This document shows, piece after piece, positions 56,058 through 64,000 of a stretch of 64,000 bases of DNA. The notes under the pieces were generated by a model, which was not told the origin of the DNA, made no database searches, and worked only from the letters and a program-made list of their open reading frames with translations. The position numbers were made by a program, and so were the translations under genes. Positions within the stretch are counted from its first letter, which is position 1; each line of letters starts with the position of its first letter. The DNA is from Siderastrea siderea (Eukaryota > Cnidaria > Anthozoa > Scleractinia > Rhizangiidae). The stretch is taken from positions 10,253,383-10,317,382 of the forward strand of contig OZ034979.1 in NCBI GenBank assembly GCA_964030785.1, read 5' to 3'.

Positions 56058-58310
56058 CTAGATTGCGTAATGTCCGTAAGATAAACTGTTGATTCCATTT
56101 TCTGATATATATCTTTTATCATCAAAACAGCTGAGTGATATTTTGTTGATTTCATAACTTCCTAGTTCATGTCTTTCGCTTCTAATAGTTTTCATAGTAT
56201 GTTGCATTTGCTCATTTTTGAATAATACTTTTTTATAATCTTCATGTTTGATATTTCCTTTTATTATATTCTTTTTGATTCCTTTTGCTGTTTTTTCTAC
56301 TTTATTGTCTTCTTTTTTATAACTGTACATTTTTGATCGTAATCCGATGAATTCTTTTATTGGCATTCCTGCTGCTTCGTCTTTAAATTTTCCAATTACT
56401 TTTTTGTTTGCTTTGCTGAAATACTGGGAACTTTCTGGATAGTCACTGTTGTCGAATTTATCTTTGTCATTCCAAAAGTCTTGGTAAACATCTTCAGTTT
56501 CAATTTCATAAGTTAATGAGTCTGTATCAGTGAATAGTAGCTTGGCTTTGTCGCCATACTTCTGTTTTATGTAATTATAATGAAAATCATACATCAATGT
56601 TTTGCTCAAATCAAGAATACACATACCCACATAAGCCGGCCGATTAAGAGTTAGTACTTCTTTGATCTTGTGAACTGCTACCAGATTTTCATTGAATATT
56701 TTACTGCATACAAAAGTAGGTTTAGAAGACATTTTTAATAGTTTTTCACCATCTGTGATAAGACGTACATCAACACGTTTTCTGATGTTTTCCATTGTTT
56801 TACCAAATACTGAGTTATTCATAAGTTTGAAGAAATCTTTTTCGAATGCGTTTTTTGCTTGCGATCGTTTTTGTGTGTTGAAATCAATATATTGCTTCAA
56901 CCATGGTGACTGATCAAATTCTAATACTCTATGGATCTTTTTTAATTTTAATCCGAGATCAATATACATCTGCAAGTTTCTGTAATGCAGAACGTATTTT
57001 TCTTTATTTGATAATGTTGGGATTAGTTTATGTACTAGTCCTGTTGATATATTATACTTTGTAGCTATCTTTTTACAATAATCAGACAGCATATTTTTAT
57101 TTACACAAACCCTCTCAGCAGCTAATGGATAGTCATTATGAAGGTTATGCAACTCTTTGGGATATTCTAGATCAACTTCTAATATTAACCCCTTTTCACT
57201 ATTTTCATTATATCTGGCTACATTTAGTTTGCTAATTTGCTTTTCTGTCATCCATCTGAAATTACCTGTTGGAAGATACTGTGACATAGCCCAACCGTAT
57301 AAATTATTAGCATCCAAGTACATTATATACTTTGAGGGCGCCTTCTCATCGTATTCTTTCATGTACTTATTGTTTGCTTTTCCATATCTATTGGCTATAT
57401 AACTAATTCCTCCACGCATACCTTTTTCAATGAATTGAAACATGTTGATGTCAGTCATTAGTTCTAATTTAATATTAGTCATCTTTAACATAGCATCCCA
57501 AGACAAACCAGGTGATGTAAAATAGTGGCATGGGTCTAATTTATAATACTGAATACATGTTCTACGGAAATTTTCAAACACATCAGCTAATAAAAGGATA
57601 TCAGACTCGAGATATAAATCATGGTATTCACCCATTGTCTGCAATTTAAATGTATTCCAAACATTTTGAGCGTGGGTATAATCTTCATTTGAAATATGCT
57701 CATCAATCAATATGCTGTAAAATTCTTCTTTAATTGGTAATTCTGTTTTGTTGAATTTATTAAAATTATCCATATGATCGTAAGGATAAACTCCTTTACG
57801 GATCATAAGACTTAATTTTTCTTTTTTGAACCTTTCGCTAGTATACTTTAGAGCTTCTGCTGGTAAGTTGCTAACTAATTTATCCAAACTTGAGCTCATA
57901 AACTGGAAACTGTCAATGAATGTAAGATGATTGCCAAGCATAAAAGCCATATACTTTTCCATGTTATTTGGAATAGCATTGATATTCATTTGTTTATCCT
58001 CTCCTTTATTATTTTTGTATGTATGCTTTTTGACTATTTGACCTATTTTTTGCATTATGAAATGACTATCATAACCTCTCAAATTATGGAATATAACAGG
58101 AATTTTTATTTCTTCAGGCTTCATTTTTAGTTTCAAATTACAGTCTTGGTGTGCTGAGCCTCTGAATACACCCGTAATATGGCAATGATCTCTCACACGG
58201 ACGTCTTCCTCAGTATATTTCTTATCACAGATATGGCATCTTGTTGATTTTTTGAATTCCTGTTCATCCTCATTGCTCATTTTCAATGGTTTATTAAAAT
58301 ATTTTTTCAT
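56058..58310 (-). pseudogene. Protein-primed DNA polymerase B, C-terminal part (750 aa)
   Basis: This frame carries most of the Polinton DNA polymerase that copies the element by protein priming. It opens with a treble-clef zinc motif (CHIC at 25-28, RDHCHITG, AHxxCNL). Exonuclease motif II (NLRGYDSHF, about 76-84) and motif III (YLESD, 233-237) follow. The polymerase motifs are A (YLDANNLYG, D333), B (KLMNNSVFG, about 495-503) and C (TDTDS, D595 and D597). The C-terminus CFDDKRY...YGHYAI looks complete. The ATG overlaps the TAA stop of the preceding frame as TAATG, and the two frames together make one polymerase of usual length. So this is either a one-base frameshift in an A-rich run or a stop-start arrangement. 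All catalytic residues I can see in this half are kept. Confidence 0.85.
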
Positions 58311-59803
58311 TACTTTTTACACCATTTTACTTCTTTTAACATGTTCTCCATGAATTTGTAAACAGCATTTTCACCTCTATATAGTTGTATTGGTTTGGTA
58401 TATTTGTTATCGTAACAGCAGACAACTTTATATCCATATCCACAGTCTGTATGTTTTTGGTAAGCCTCAGTATATGATTTCTTACCTTCTTGTTGACATC
58501 CATGAATTTTCTCTGTGATAGCCTCGAAATCAGCATAAATAACAAATGGCACATGTTGCTGTTTATGAAAGTTGTTGAATTTTAATATATTGTTGTCTTT
58601 AGTTGGCATTTTAATTGCTTGTGTGCCATTAACTTGTATGCAAATATCTTTATGATTGCTTAATACCCTGTCAGAACTAAAACATTGCAGACAGTGCATA
58701 CAAAAGTGTTTTCTATGTTCATGTTTTGTTTGGTTATACATGAATTTGTTGAAATCTTTTATAAGAACATAATGATTGTTCTCATTTTCAGTTATTAAAA
58801 GTAGTTCCATATGATCTTCATTCTTTTCTTTTGAAATATAGATGGGGTAAGGTTGTTTGTTTTCATAGCCGAATACATTTATATTGATGCTGTTTTGCTT
58901 TTCAATTTTGTTGTAATGTTTGACACAAACTGGGAAAACAATACCTGAGTAATCTAACTTTTCAATGTATTGTTTGTCAACCTTTTTTATTCTTTGAGGA
59001 TATTTTTCTTGTGGATTTATATGTCTAATATGACACCATCGGAAGCATTCATTATCCTTATTTTTCATGTTTATTAAACCTTTAGCACTGTTTCGCAGTT
59101 CTTCAGGAAGTTGGATATATGAGGATCCCTTCATAGGCTCATATTTAGCAATGTTTAGGTAATGGTCATTAATTTCTTTTACAGTCCATCCCGATCCTTC
59201 TGATATCCATTGAGCTATTTTGTTTATGATGTTTTCTGAAGAAATTTTTAATGATTCACTGATTCCCACTTGGTTGATTATTGTTTGACTTGCGCTATTG
59301 AAATATGCTGACTTTTCAATTATTACATCAGATGATATTTTTTCGAAAGTGACTTTCAATGTTTCAACGTATTTCAAGCCTTTCATTTCATTCAATAAAA
59401 TAGATAATTGACGCTCTACACCTTTTCGTGTATTTTGCATTTGAATAAGAGGATCTTTATCATTTCTTAGATCGATTTCATAAGATTTTACAAAACCGTT
59501 TAAAGCTTTGTCGATTTGTTTAATTACGGTTCTAGGTGTAGGAACCGGTTTTCTTTTAACAGTTCTTTGTTTTGGGATTGGTTTGTAATTATCCCTGAAC
59601 TGCATTGGTGGAAGAATAATGTTTTCTTCGTACCGTTTGACCATCTCTTTGACACTCTTACGAGGCGCAGGTACTGGTCTTTTTTGTAAAATGGGCGTGT
59701 TATTATCTTGCTTCATAAGCAATTTGATGAGTTGCGATTTGCTGAGTTTCTTCAAACTAGCTTTATCCATATTAATATTATTAGATATTTTTTCTGATCT
59801 CAT
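58310..59803 (-). pseudogene. Protein-primed DNA polymerase B, N-terminal part (497 aa)
   Basis: The first half of the same polymerase, ending in a stop inside the exonuclease domain. Residues 14-30 look SAP-like (LKKLSKSQLIKLLM). Three PVPAPR/PIPKQR/PVPTPR motifs follow, resembling SH3-binding sites, and a C2H2 finger (CMHCLQCF...H) lies near 365-385. Exonuclease motif I (YADFEA, D425 and E427) is present, while motifs II and III lie in the next frame. Splitting a 3'-5' exonuclease between two polypeptides would normally inactivate proofreading, so a frameshift mutation is the simplest reading. The start at 59803 is preceded by the shared ATATAGTAT-type promoter motif. Confidence 0.8.
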
Positions 59804-59822
59804 TATAGATACTATATCTATA
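59804..59822 (-). promoter_or_regulatory. AT-rich promoter-like motif before polymerase
   Basis: The minus strand reads CTATAGATATAGTATCTATA directly before the ATG. Closely related TATATAG(T/C)A(T)TAATA motifs stand at the same place before three other genes of the element. Confidence 0.45.
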
Positions 59823-59855
59823 GTGAAATATTTTTAAATAGTTTAGTGTGCGTTT

Positions 59856-60098
59856 TTAAATGGCTAATTTATAGGAGTCAACAAATCCCATAAGATCAAG
59901 TTGATAGCCTTTTAATTTGTTTATACGATCTGAACATTTATGGCATATTATACTTACTTCATAGTTAGAATACTCTCCAGTAATTAGTACATGTGTCGCC
60001 ATTGAATGACAGTATTTACAAGTGATTGATCTAAATTTCTTATCTATTTCATTATTGATTAATGCTATTTTTTGTTCTAATTTTATGAATTTCAACAT
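59856..60098 (-). CDS. Small zinc-ribbon-like protein (80 aa)
   Basis: The peptide has two CxxC pairs (CKYC near 27-30 and CHKC near 52-55), a spacing that suits a zinc ribbon, after a short helical N-terminus. It lies 52 bases before the polymerase and has its own promoter-like motif. I do not recognise a family. A role in transcription or nucleic-acid binding is inferred only from the cysteines. Confidence 0.6.
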   Translation of the reverse strand: MLKFIKLEQKIALINNEIDKKFRSITCKYCHSMATHVLITGEYSNYEVSIICHKCSDRINKLKGYQLDLMGFVDSYKLAI

Positions 60099-60116
60099 AT
60101 AATATTACTATATATT
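60099..60116 (-). promoter_or_regulatory. AT-rich promoter-like motif before zinc-ribbon gene
   Basis: The minus strand reads ATATATAGTAATATTAT and then the ATG, nearly identical to the motif before 60386. Confidence 0.45.
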
Positions 60117-60188
60117 TTATTTTTTTAAATAATTATCAATGCGTTTAAATCAATTCAAGTAATCTAATTATGAATCCTTTGAACTATG

Positions 60189-60386
60189 TTATTTTTTAGA
60201 ATTTTTTTGGTGCTTTTTTGTTTTCAAATGACAGGTTTTCCCAGCTAGTGTATAATTGCGACCTGTTTTACATATATTACAATACCATTCTACATTTAGC
60301 ATGTATGTTGTTTTACGTTGTCTTCTCTCATCATCAGTGAATATTCTTGGTCTACCTCGACCTCTCTTTATATTTTGATTTTCCAT
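60189..60386 (-). CDS. Small AT-hook plus C2H2 zinc-finger protein (65 aa)
   Basis: A basic N-terminus with an AT-hook (RGRGRPRIF, about 8-16) is followed by one finger: CNIC, 13 residues, then HLKTKKH. AT-hooks bind the minor groove of AT-rich DNA, and the finger adds a second contact, so a DNA-binding or transcription role is likely. Similar small fingers occur in large DNA viruses of eukaryotes. It sits between the BRO-like gene and the zinc-ribbon gene. Confidence 0.7.
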   Translation of the reverse strand: MENQNIKRGRGRPRIFTDDERRQRKTTYMLNVEWYCNICKTGRNYTLAGKTCHLKTKKHQKNSKK

Positions 60387-60404
60387 ATATTAATACTATA
60401 TAAT
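60387..60404 (-). promoter_or_regulatory. AT-rich promoter-like motif before AT-hook gene
   Basis: The minus strand reads TTATATAGTATTAATAT directly before the ATG; this is the best example of the shared motif. Confidence 0.5.
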
Positions 60405-60411
60405 TTACTCT

Positions 60412-61323
60412 TTATAAGTTTTTGTGTATGAATTTTAAATGATTGCTTGTTGTTTCTATTGACTTGAATTTTCTGTAACAATATTTACATTTGATTCTTA
60501 CACCCTGGAAATAAAGTATGATTTCTTTAATGATTTCATCATAATCGTTGCTGACTAATATTTTGTAATTGTTGTTTTCATATTCTTGGAGCATCATCTT
60601 CTGTTCTTCTGAAAGCTTACCATTACCAGTTGGTGTTTTAAATTCGATTGCAAAAGCTGTGTACTTCAAATGCATATTTCCAATGAATAGATCACAAGCT
60701 CCCTTCTGATAACCCATGTTGTATGATTTTATTCTCATGTTACCATTAATTTGGTTTTCACCTAATGTTGGGATTAGGATTGCTTTAGGATAATTGTTTC
60801 TAATAAAGTTGACTACCTTTTTATGTAAATCATATTCTGTGTTGATATTGAATGTCAGCATTTTGTATGGCCTGTTGTTGAATTCATACTTACCGGTTTT
60901 TCTGATTGATGGTAAAACCTTTTTTGTTACCCAACGTTTGAATTCTTTCGCTTTATCCATTTTGGATCTCAATATTAGGCTGTATAGTCCGGATTCATTT
61001 ATATAAATAGTGTTTCCGGTGTTCCATGTTAAAGGTAACGATTCGTTACCCCTGGATTTGAGCCTCTTAAGTGAACATTTATCTTCAGAATCAACATGTT
61101 TGAAAATCGTGTTTCCGGTGTTCCCAGTCAGGGGGGACGAATCGTCCCCCCTGGATTTGAGCCTCTTAAGTGAACATTTATCTTCAGAATCAACATGTTT
61201 GAAAATTGCTTTCTTGGTATCTTCATATCCCAAAATGTCGGCAACAGTTTTACCACGGAACCATATGTCATCATCCTTTTTGATAATATTCAGTTTTTTT
61301 CCTTCATAAGTGAAAATTTCCAT
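60412..61323 (-). CDS. BRO-N / VRR-NUC nuclease / zinc-finger fusion protein (303 aa)
   Basis: The N-terminus (1-40 and 106-140) is a BRO-N domain (WFRGKTVADILGYED and the YINESGLYSLILRSK segment), a DNA-binding domain common in large DNA viruses and phages. It is interrupted by a perfect-length 33-residue in-frame tandem duplication, I40-T72 and I73-T105. From about 165 to 270 a VRR-NUC type nuclease of the PD-(D/E)xK fold follows, with D211, the E227-x-K229 pair (IEFK) and Q241. A C2H2-like finger ends the protein (C279, C282, H295, H300). So it combines DNA binding with a likely intact nuclease active site, perhaps for resolving replication intermediates. The duplication may disturb the BRO-N fold. 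Domain assignments are from motifs. Confidence 0.8.
   Translation of the reverse strand: MEIFTYEGKKLNIIKKDDDIWFRGKTVADILGYEDTKKAIFKHVDSEDKCSLKRLKSRGDDSSPLTGNTGNTIFKHVDSEDKCSLKRLKSRGNESLPLTWNTGNTIYINESGLYSLILRSKMDKAKEFKRWVTKKVLPSIRKTGKYEFNNRPYKMLTFNINTEYDLHKKVVNFIRNNYPKAILIPTLGENQINGNMRIKSYNMGYQKGACDLFIGNMHLKYTAFAIEFKTPTGNGKLSEEQKMMLQEYENNNYKILVSNDYDEIIKEIILYFQGVRIKCKYCYRKFKSIETTSNHLKFIHKNL
61013..61210 (-). repeat. 99 bp tandem duplication inside the BRO-like gene
   Basis: Two head-to-tail copies of 99 bases each, differing at few positions; both contain AAACATGTTGATTCTGAAGA on the coding strand. The length is a multiple of three, so the frame survives. Confidence 0.9.
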
Positions 61324-61347
61324 ATGTATCTATTAATGCTATATATT
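61324..61347 (-). promoter_or_regulatory. AT-rich promoter-like motif before BRO-like gene
   Basis: The minus strand reads ATATATAGCATTAATAGATA shortly before the ATG. A further shared phrase, TTATCTAACATATAT, lies about 100 bases upstream (near 61438-61452) and recurs before the core-protein gene. Confidence 0.45.
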
Positions 61348-61467
61348 ATTTTCTGTTTAAATAAGATAGCCAGAAACAATTATATTTTTGGCTACCAAAA
61401 GCAAATAAACAGTATATACTGTATCAATCGATATAATATATGTTAGATAATATTTGCTTAAATCATT

Positions 61468-62505
61468 TTATATATCCTTCAAGTCCTTGAACGGTATCCA
61501 ACTGTTGAATTCATCACTATACCCCTTCCACTTAACCAAAGCTTGCTTCTTTTTATAATCCCTCCGAATGACTTTATCGATTCTGAATACCTCTTGTGTA
61601 GCTTTAAGCAATTCGGGTTCATAGAAACTCCCTTGAATGTCTTCATCTCTGAGATCCTTTAGTTTGTATGTGATTGGATTGGTGTATTGGATTTCATCAA
61701 CTGTGAAAACTTCCTCAGACCAATTTGGTGTATAGCCCTTATCAAACACATTCCGTTTATACTTACTTATTCTAACCTTATCACCAACTTTGAATTTCGG
61801 TTTCTGTTTTGATGTTTCCATATCACCATATAGATTAAAGTAGACAGTTCCTTCATTCTTCTTTTTACTGGCTTCCGTTGGTGTCATCTTCGTGCTTGAA
61901 TGTTTTGTATTATTGTATTCTTTCACTAATTTTGGTAACATATCAAGATACTTTGTATTACCTTGAACAGTAAACTGCTTCCACATCTTGGTTTTAATTG
62001 TTCTGTTCCATCGTTCACAAACTGACGACTTTTCCTCATTCTCAGTTGAGTACAAGGTTATTTTATTCTTATCAAGTAGTTCCTTAACATGTTTGTTGTA
62101 ATACTCTTTGCCTTTGTCTGTCCATAAATATTTCGGTTTTCTACCTTCTTTAAGGATTGTTTTAAAAGCATTCATAACGGTTTCACCCTTTTTATCTTTT
62201 AATGGGACGATCCAACCGTATTTAGAGAATACATCTAAAACCATAAGAAGATATCTGTAGCCAGCGTTCCATCGACTGAACTTTTGCATCTCAACAATAT
62301 CAGAGCACCATATCTCGTCAATGTGGTTTACAATAACACGCCGTCGAGTAAAATTTCGTTTTATGGGCTTATGAAGCTCATCAGCTAATTTTTCTTGCCA
62401 GTTTTCTTCACTCGACGGCCTTTCCCGTTTTTTGTCTTCCTTTGTTTTACACCAAGACCTAGTTTTTGTTTTGTGTTGATTAGAAATCGTGCTGTTTGTC
62501 CCCAT
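61468..62505 (-). CDS. Polinton integrase (retroviral-type DDE) with chromodomain
   Basis: The 345-residue frame holds a retrovirus-like integrase core that inserts the element into host DNA. Acidic residues are D69 (WCSDIVEM), D130 (LWTDKGKEYYN) and E164 (CERWNRT), with about 33 residues between the last two. After a basic linker a chromodomain closes the protein (about 302-345, VFRIDKVIRRDY and WKGY). It resembles the Polinton integrases related to the C. elegans transposon-derived protein F54H12.3. The true start is uncertain: the first 40 or so residues overlap the preceding phospholipase-like frame in another phase, and conserved sequence begins near NWQEKLADELHKP. The catalytic set looks intact. 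Confidence 0.88.
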   Translation of the reverse strand: MGTNSTISNQHKTKTRSWCKTKEDKKRERPSSEENWQEKLADELHKPIKRNFTRRRVIVNHIDEIWCSDIVEMQKFSRWNAGYRYLLMVLDVFSKYGWIVPLKDKKGETVMNAFKTILKEGRKPKYLWTDKGKEYYNKHVKELLDKNKITLYSTENEEKSSVCERWNRTIKTKMWKQFTVQGNTKYLDMLPKLVKEYNNTKHSSTKMTPTEASKKKNEGTVYFNLYGDMETSKQKPKFKVGDKVRISKYKRNVFDKGYTPNWSEEVFTVDEIQYTNPITYKLKDLRDEDIQGSFYEPELLKATQEVFRIDKVIRRDYKKKQALVKWKGYSDEFNSWIPFKDLKDI

Positions 62506-62675
62506 TTTGGCATCTGTCCATAAGGTATTTTATCCAATGACTTGACCATTACTTTGTCACATTCACCTTTGTCCTTCCCCATGTCATAACAAATATCATG
62601 ATGAGCTGATATTCTATCAACTTCATTGTAAGGTTGTACGTGCCACTTGGTGACCTCTCCAGTTAATTGGAATAT
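62385..62675 (-). pseudogene. Phospholipase A2-like gene, 5'-truncated
   Basis: The open frame lacks an ATG at its beginning and contains EVDRISAHHDICYD, with the His-Asp pair and neighbouring Cys of the phospholipase A2 active-site helix. It ends in a basic GKGRRVKKTGKKN tail that overlaps the integrase start. Small PLA2-like domains occur in parvovirus capsids and in Polinton relatives, where they help cross membranes. The upstream calcium-loop part is missing, and the frame begins just after a junction with another gene fragment (62623-62715). So the gene is broken. The first ATG left lies after the active-site motif. Confidence 0.55.
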
Positions 62676-62715
62676 TCAGATACTTACACCATTTTATTAA
62701 ATCATAATTTGACAT
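62623..62715 (-). pseudogene. Short gene remnant, possibly N-terminus of the adenovirus-type protease
   Basis: An ATG at 62715 opens 30 codons. The first 17 or so (with YDLIKWCKYLNIPI) resemble the beginning of the cysteine protease common to Polintons and adenoviruses. The frame then changes character near 62663, where the phospholipase-like sequence starts in another phase, and ends. This is what an internal deletion joining two neighbouring genes would leave. The protease catalytic residues are absent. The identification rests on a very short match. Confidence 0.4.
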
Positions 62716-62791
62716 AGGAATGTTTTTGTGGAATTTTGGTTTTACAATAGAATATTTAGAAGAGGGACGTTTTTGAACGGCGAGTTCTTGC
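62716..62791. other. Intergenic spacer of the element
   Basis: AT-rich 76-base gap between the core-like gene and the protease-like remnant. Confidence 0.4.
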
Positions 62792-63574
62792 CTAATAGTA
62801 GACCTTCGCCCTTTTTTTGAGATTTTTTTTTTTTTTAGTCCCCATACCGATTGTATCGTCTGGCCAATTTCCGTAAAAAGGCGGTGTTCTATAAGTGTTG
62901 GTCATCAAACCACCATCCTGTTCTGGTATAGATCTGGGTGGTCTTTGTTTAGGTCGTCCCATCTGAGGAGCTCCTTTACCAGTCATCTTCTTTATTGCCT
63001 CAATAGCTAAAGGAACTCCAATTGATGCTAGAAGAGTGCCTAAGAACCCACCTGTTTGTACTTTTGTTGGTTTTATATGAACACCAGAACCAGTTTGAAG
63101 AGCATTTAATATATCCTTCTTTTGTTGGGTTGTCAAAAGATGCTTATATGTTATCAACTTATCGATTTTATTTTGTGGTATTAGGAACCCACTGGTTTGT
63201 AAACCTTTTCCAGATATCTTCTTAACAATCTGAGATGCTCCTTCAGATGCTAAACCTGCCAAAGCTGACAATCCAATAGTCTTGGCAATCGTTGGAGCGA
63301 AAGTTCTTCCAAGCGACAGAACTGTAGAGAGGAGTGATCCACCAACTTGCTTTCGAATGTTTGTTTTTGCTAGTTTGATGTCCATTCCCTTTTTCAATTT
63401 TCTATTTTTATCCAATCGCTTAACTATATTCTGAGGTACGTATAGAGTGTCATTCCCAGATAATGAATCCTTTGTCAGTCTCAAAACGATAGTTTCTCTT
63501 TTATGATACGCGTTACTAAGATTCTTTTTCTGGTTTGGTGATAAACTAACTTTGATTTCGTATAGTTGTGTCAT
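62792..63574 (-). CDS. Core/minor capsid-like protein with protease-type GG sites (260 aa)
   Basis: The N-terminus (1-76) is a charged alpha/beta region. Then two hydrophobic, amphipathic segments follow (about 79-124 and 176-201); each starts right after a GG and ends in (I/M)xGKG. Sites of the type xVGG-S (78-80), xTGG-F (175-177) and xDGG-L (221-223) resemble the processing sites of adenovirus-type proteases. The C-terminus is basic (KKKKNLKKRAKVYY). This is the pattern of adenoviral pVI/pX-like virion proteins found in Polintons, which disrupt membranes or bind DNA in the particle. It lies next to the capsid-like gene. Function is inferred from pattern and position. Confidence 0.65.
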   Translation of the reverse strand: MTQLYEIKVSLSPNQKKNLSNAYHKRETIVLRLTKDSLSGNDTLYVPQNIVKRLDKNRKLKKGMDIKLAKTNIRKQVGGSLLSTVLSLGRTFAPTIAKTIGLSALAGLASEGASQIVKKISGKGLQTSGFLIPQNKIDKLITYKHLLTTQQKKDILNALQTGSGVHIKPTKVQTGGFLGTLLASIGVPLAIEAIKKMTGKGAPQMGRPKQRPPRSIPEQDGGLMTNTYRTPPFYGNWPDDTIGMGTKKKKNLKKRAKVYY

Positions 63575-63600
63575 ATTATATATGTTAGATAAATTCTGTT
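63575..63600 (-). promoter_or_regulatory. Promoter-like motif before core-protein gene
   Basis: The minus strand reads TTTATCTAACATATATAATATG into the start codon. The TATCTAACATATAT phrase recurs near 61438-61452 in front of the BRO-like gene. Confidence 0.4.
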
Positions 63601-63648
63601 TTAAAAAACATATTCAATTAAATTTTCATCGATGTAAAACTTATTTAT

Positions 63649-64000
63649 TTAAACTATCATCAATTCGTTTCCAACTGTCTTAACAACAACCTCACTCTCG
63701 TAAAATACAATACTATGGGCTCGGACGTTAGCAGCTGGGGCAACATTCAAACGATAATGGAGAATCAACTGTTTAGGATCTCTCGTCACTACCTCTTTTT
63801 GATATGTCAAATCGAAATATATTAATCCGTACAAACTACTAAAATTAGATACATTAAGTTGTGTCCCAGAATTGTAATCGTTTTTACGAAATGCATAACT
63901 CATGAGATCATTGAATATCCTGATTTTAGAATCTGCATCGTATTCTAGTTCGGGATAGAACGTGTTGTTTCCATATTCTAAACGACAACTCGAGAGAGAG
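63649..64000 (-). CDS. Capsid-like protein, C-terminal part (cut by the window edge)
   Basis: The frame is open from the right edge to the stop at 63649, 116 codons in all, so the gene begins outside the window. The visible part is rich in beta-strand-like segments (GLIYFDLTYQKEV, LILHYRLNVAPA, SIVFYESEVVVK), as in jelly-roll capsid proteins. It resembles the tail of the Polinton proteins related to C. elegans F54H12.2. Whether it is the major (hexon-like) or minor (penton-like) capsid protein cannot be told from this piece. Confidence 0.55.
   Translation of the reverse strand, partial: SLSSCRLEYGNNTFYPELEYDADSKIRIFNDLMSYAFRKNDYNSGTQLNVSNFSSLYGLIYFDLTYQKEVVTRDPKQLILHYRLNVAPAANVRAHSIVFYESEVVVKTVGNELMIV

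Larger units (their letters stand above)
55881..64000 (-). mobile_element. Polinton/adintovirus-like element, partial and decayed
   Basis: A run of minus-strand genes in compact order: capsid-like, core-like, protease and phospholipase-like remnants, integrase with chromodomain, BRO/VRR-NUC protein, two small zinc-binding proteins and protein-primed DNA polymerase B. This gene set defines Polinton/Maverick elements, which double as endogenous adenovirus-related viruses. The left end is somewhere between 55484 and 56050, the right end outside the window. No packaging ATPase is seen in the visible part. The split polymerase and a protease/phospholipase junction show decay, whereas other frames are intact, so the insertion is fairly recent. 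Confidence 0.88.

Overview
The window looks like nuclear DNA of an animal, most likely an anthozoan cnidarian such as a stony coral or sea anemone. It is AT-rich, has spliced genes with GT-AG introns, and carries dense short transposons with terminal inverted repeats (TIRs). It holds a cluster of single-exon Toll-like receptors with a Toll-type TIR domain and a Polinton/Maverick-type virus-like element, both typical of such genomes. The species assignment is inference.

The frame of the locus is one host gene on the minus strand, ARMC8 (armadillo repeat protein 8, a subunit of the CTLH/GID ubiquitin ligase). Five exons are recognised: 55248-55321, 53817-53892, 20314-20412, 18099-18361 and the last coding exon 16613-16643, with a poly(A) signal at 16563-16568. 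The reading frame is continuous across all five. The 33.4 kb intron between 20413 and 53816 contains four Toll-like receptor copies on the opposite (+) strand.

The copies are called TLR-A to TLR-D here. TLR-B (33908-36895) and TLR-C (41321-44296) are intact, each about 990 residues: signal peptide, leucine-rich repeats, two cysteine-capped LRR blocks, one membrane segment and a TIR domain. TLR-A (22256-25206) and TLR-D (47103-51690) are broken by several frameshifts and stops, and TLR-D also carries a 1.6 kb fold-back transposon. TLR-A and TLR-D share two in-frame deletions that B and C lack. Upstream blocks and downstream satellite arrays were duplicated with the genes, so this is a birth-and-death receptor array nested inside a housekeeping gene.

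Positions 1-16500 have no gene I can name. They hold TIR elements (659-1313, 1310-2469, 8040-8986, 15646-15792 and others), hairpins, low-complexity runs and one doubtful exon. Between TLR-A and TLR-B lies a separate tandem duplication (25385-30480) with a tRNA-derived SINE-like head and a 255 bp repeat.

From about 55.5 kb to the right edge lies a Polinton/adintovirus-like element, all genes on the minus strand: capsid-like C-terminus (cut by the edge), core-like protein, remnants of a protease and of a phospholipase-A2-like gene, integrase with chromodomain, a BRO-N/VRR-NUC/zinc-finger protein, two small zinc-binding proteins, and a protein-primed DNA polymerase split into two overlapping frames. 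The split polymerase and the protease/phospholipase junction suggest a decaying copy. No upstream ARMC8 exon is seen to its right, so it probably also sits in an ARMC8 intron.
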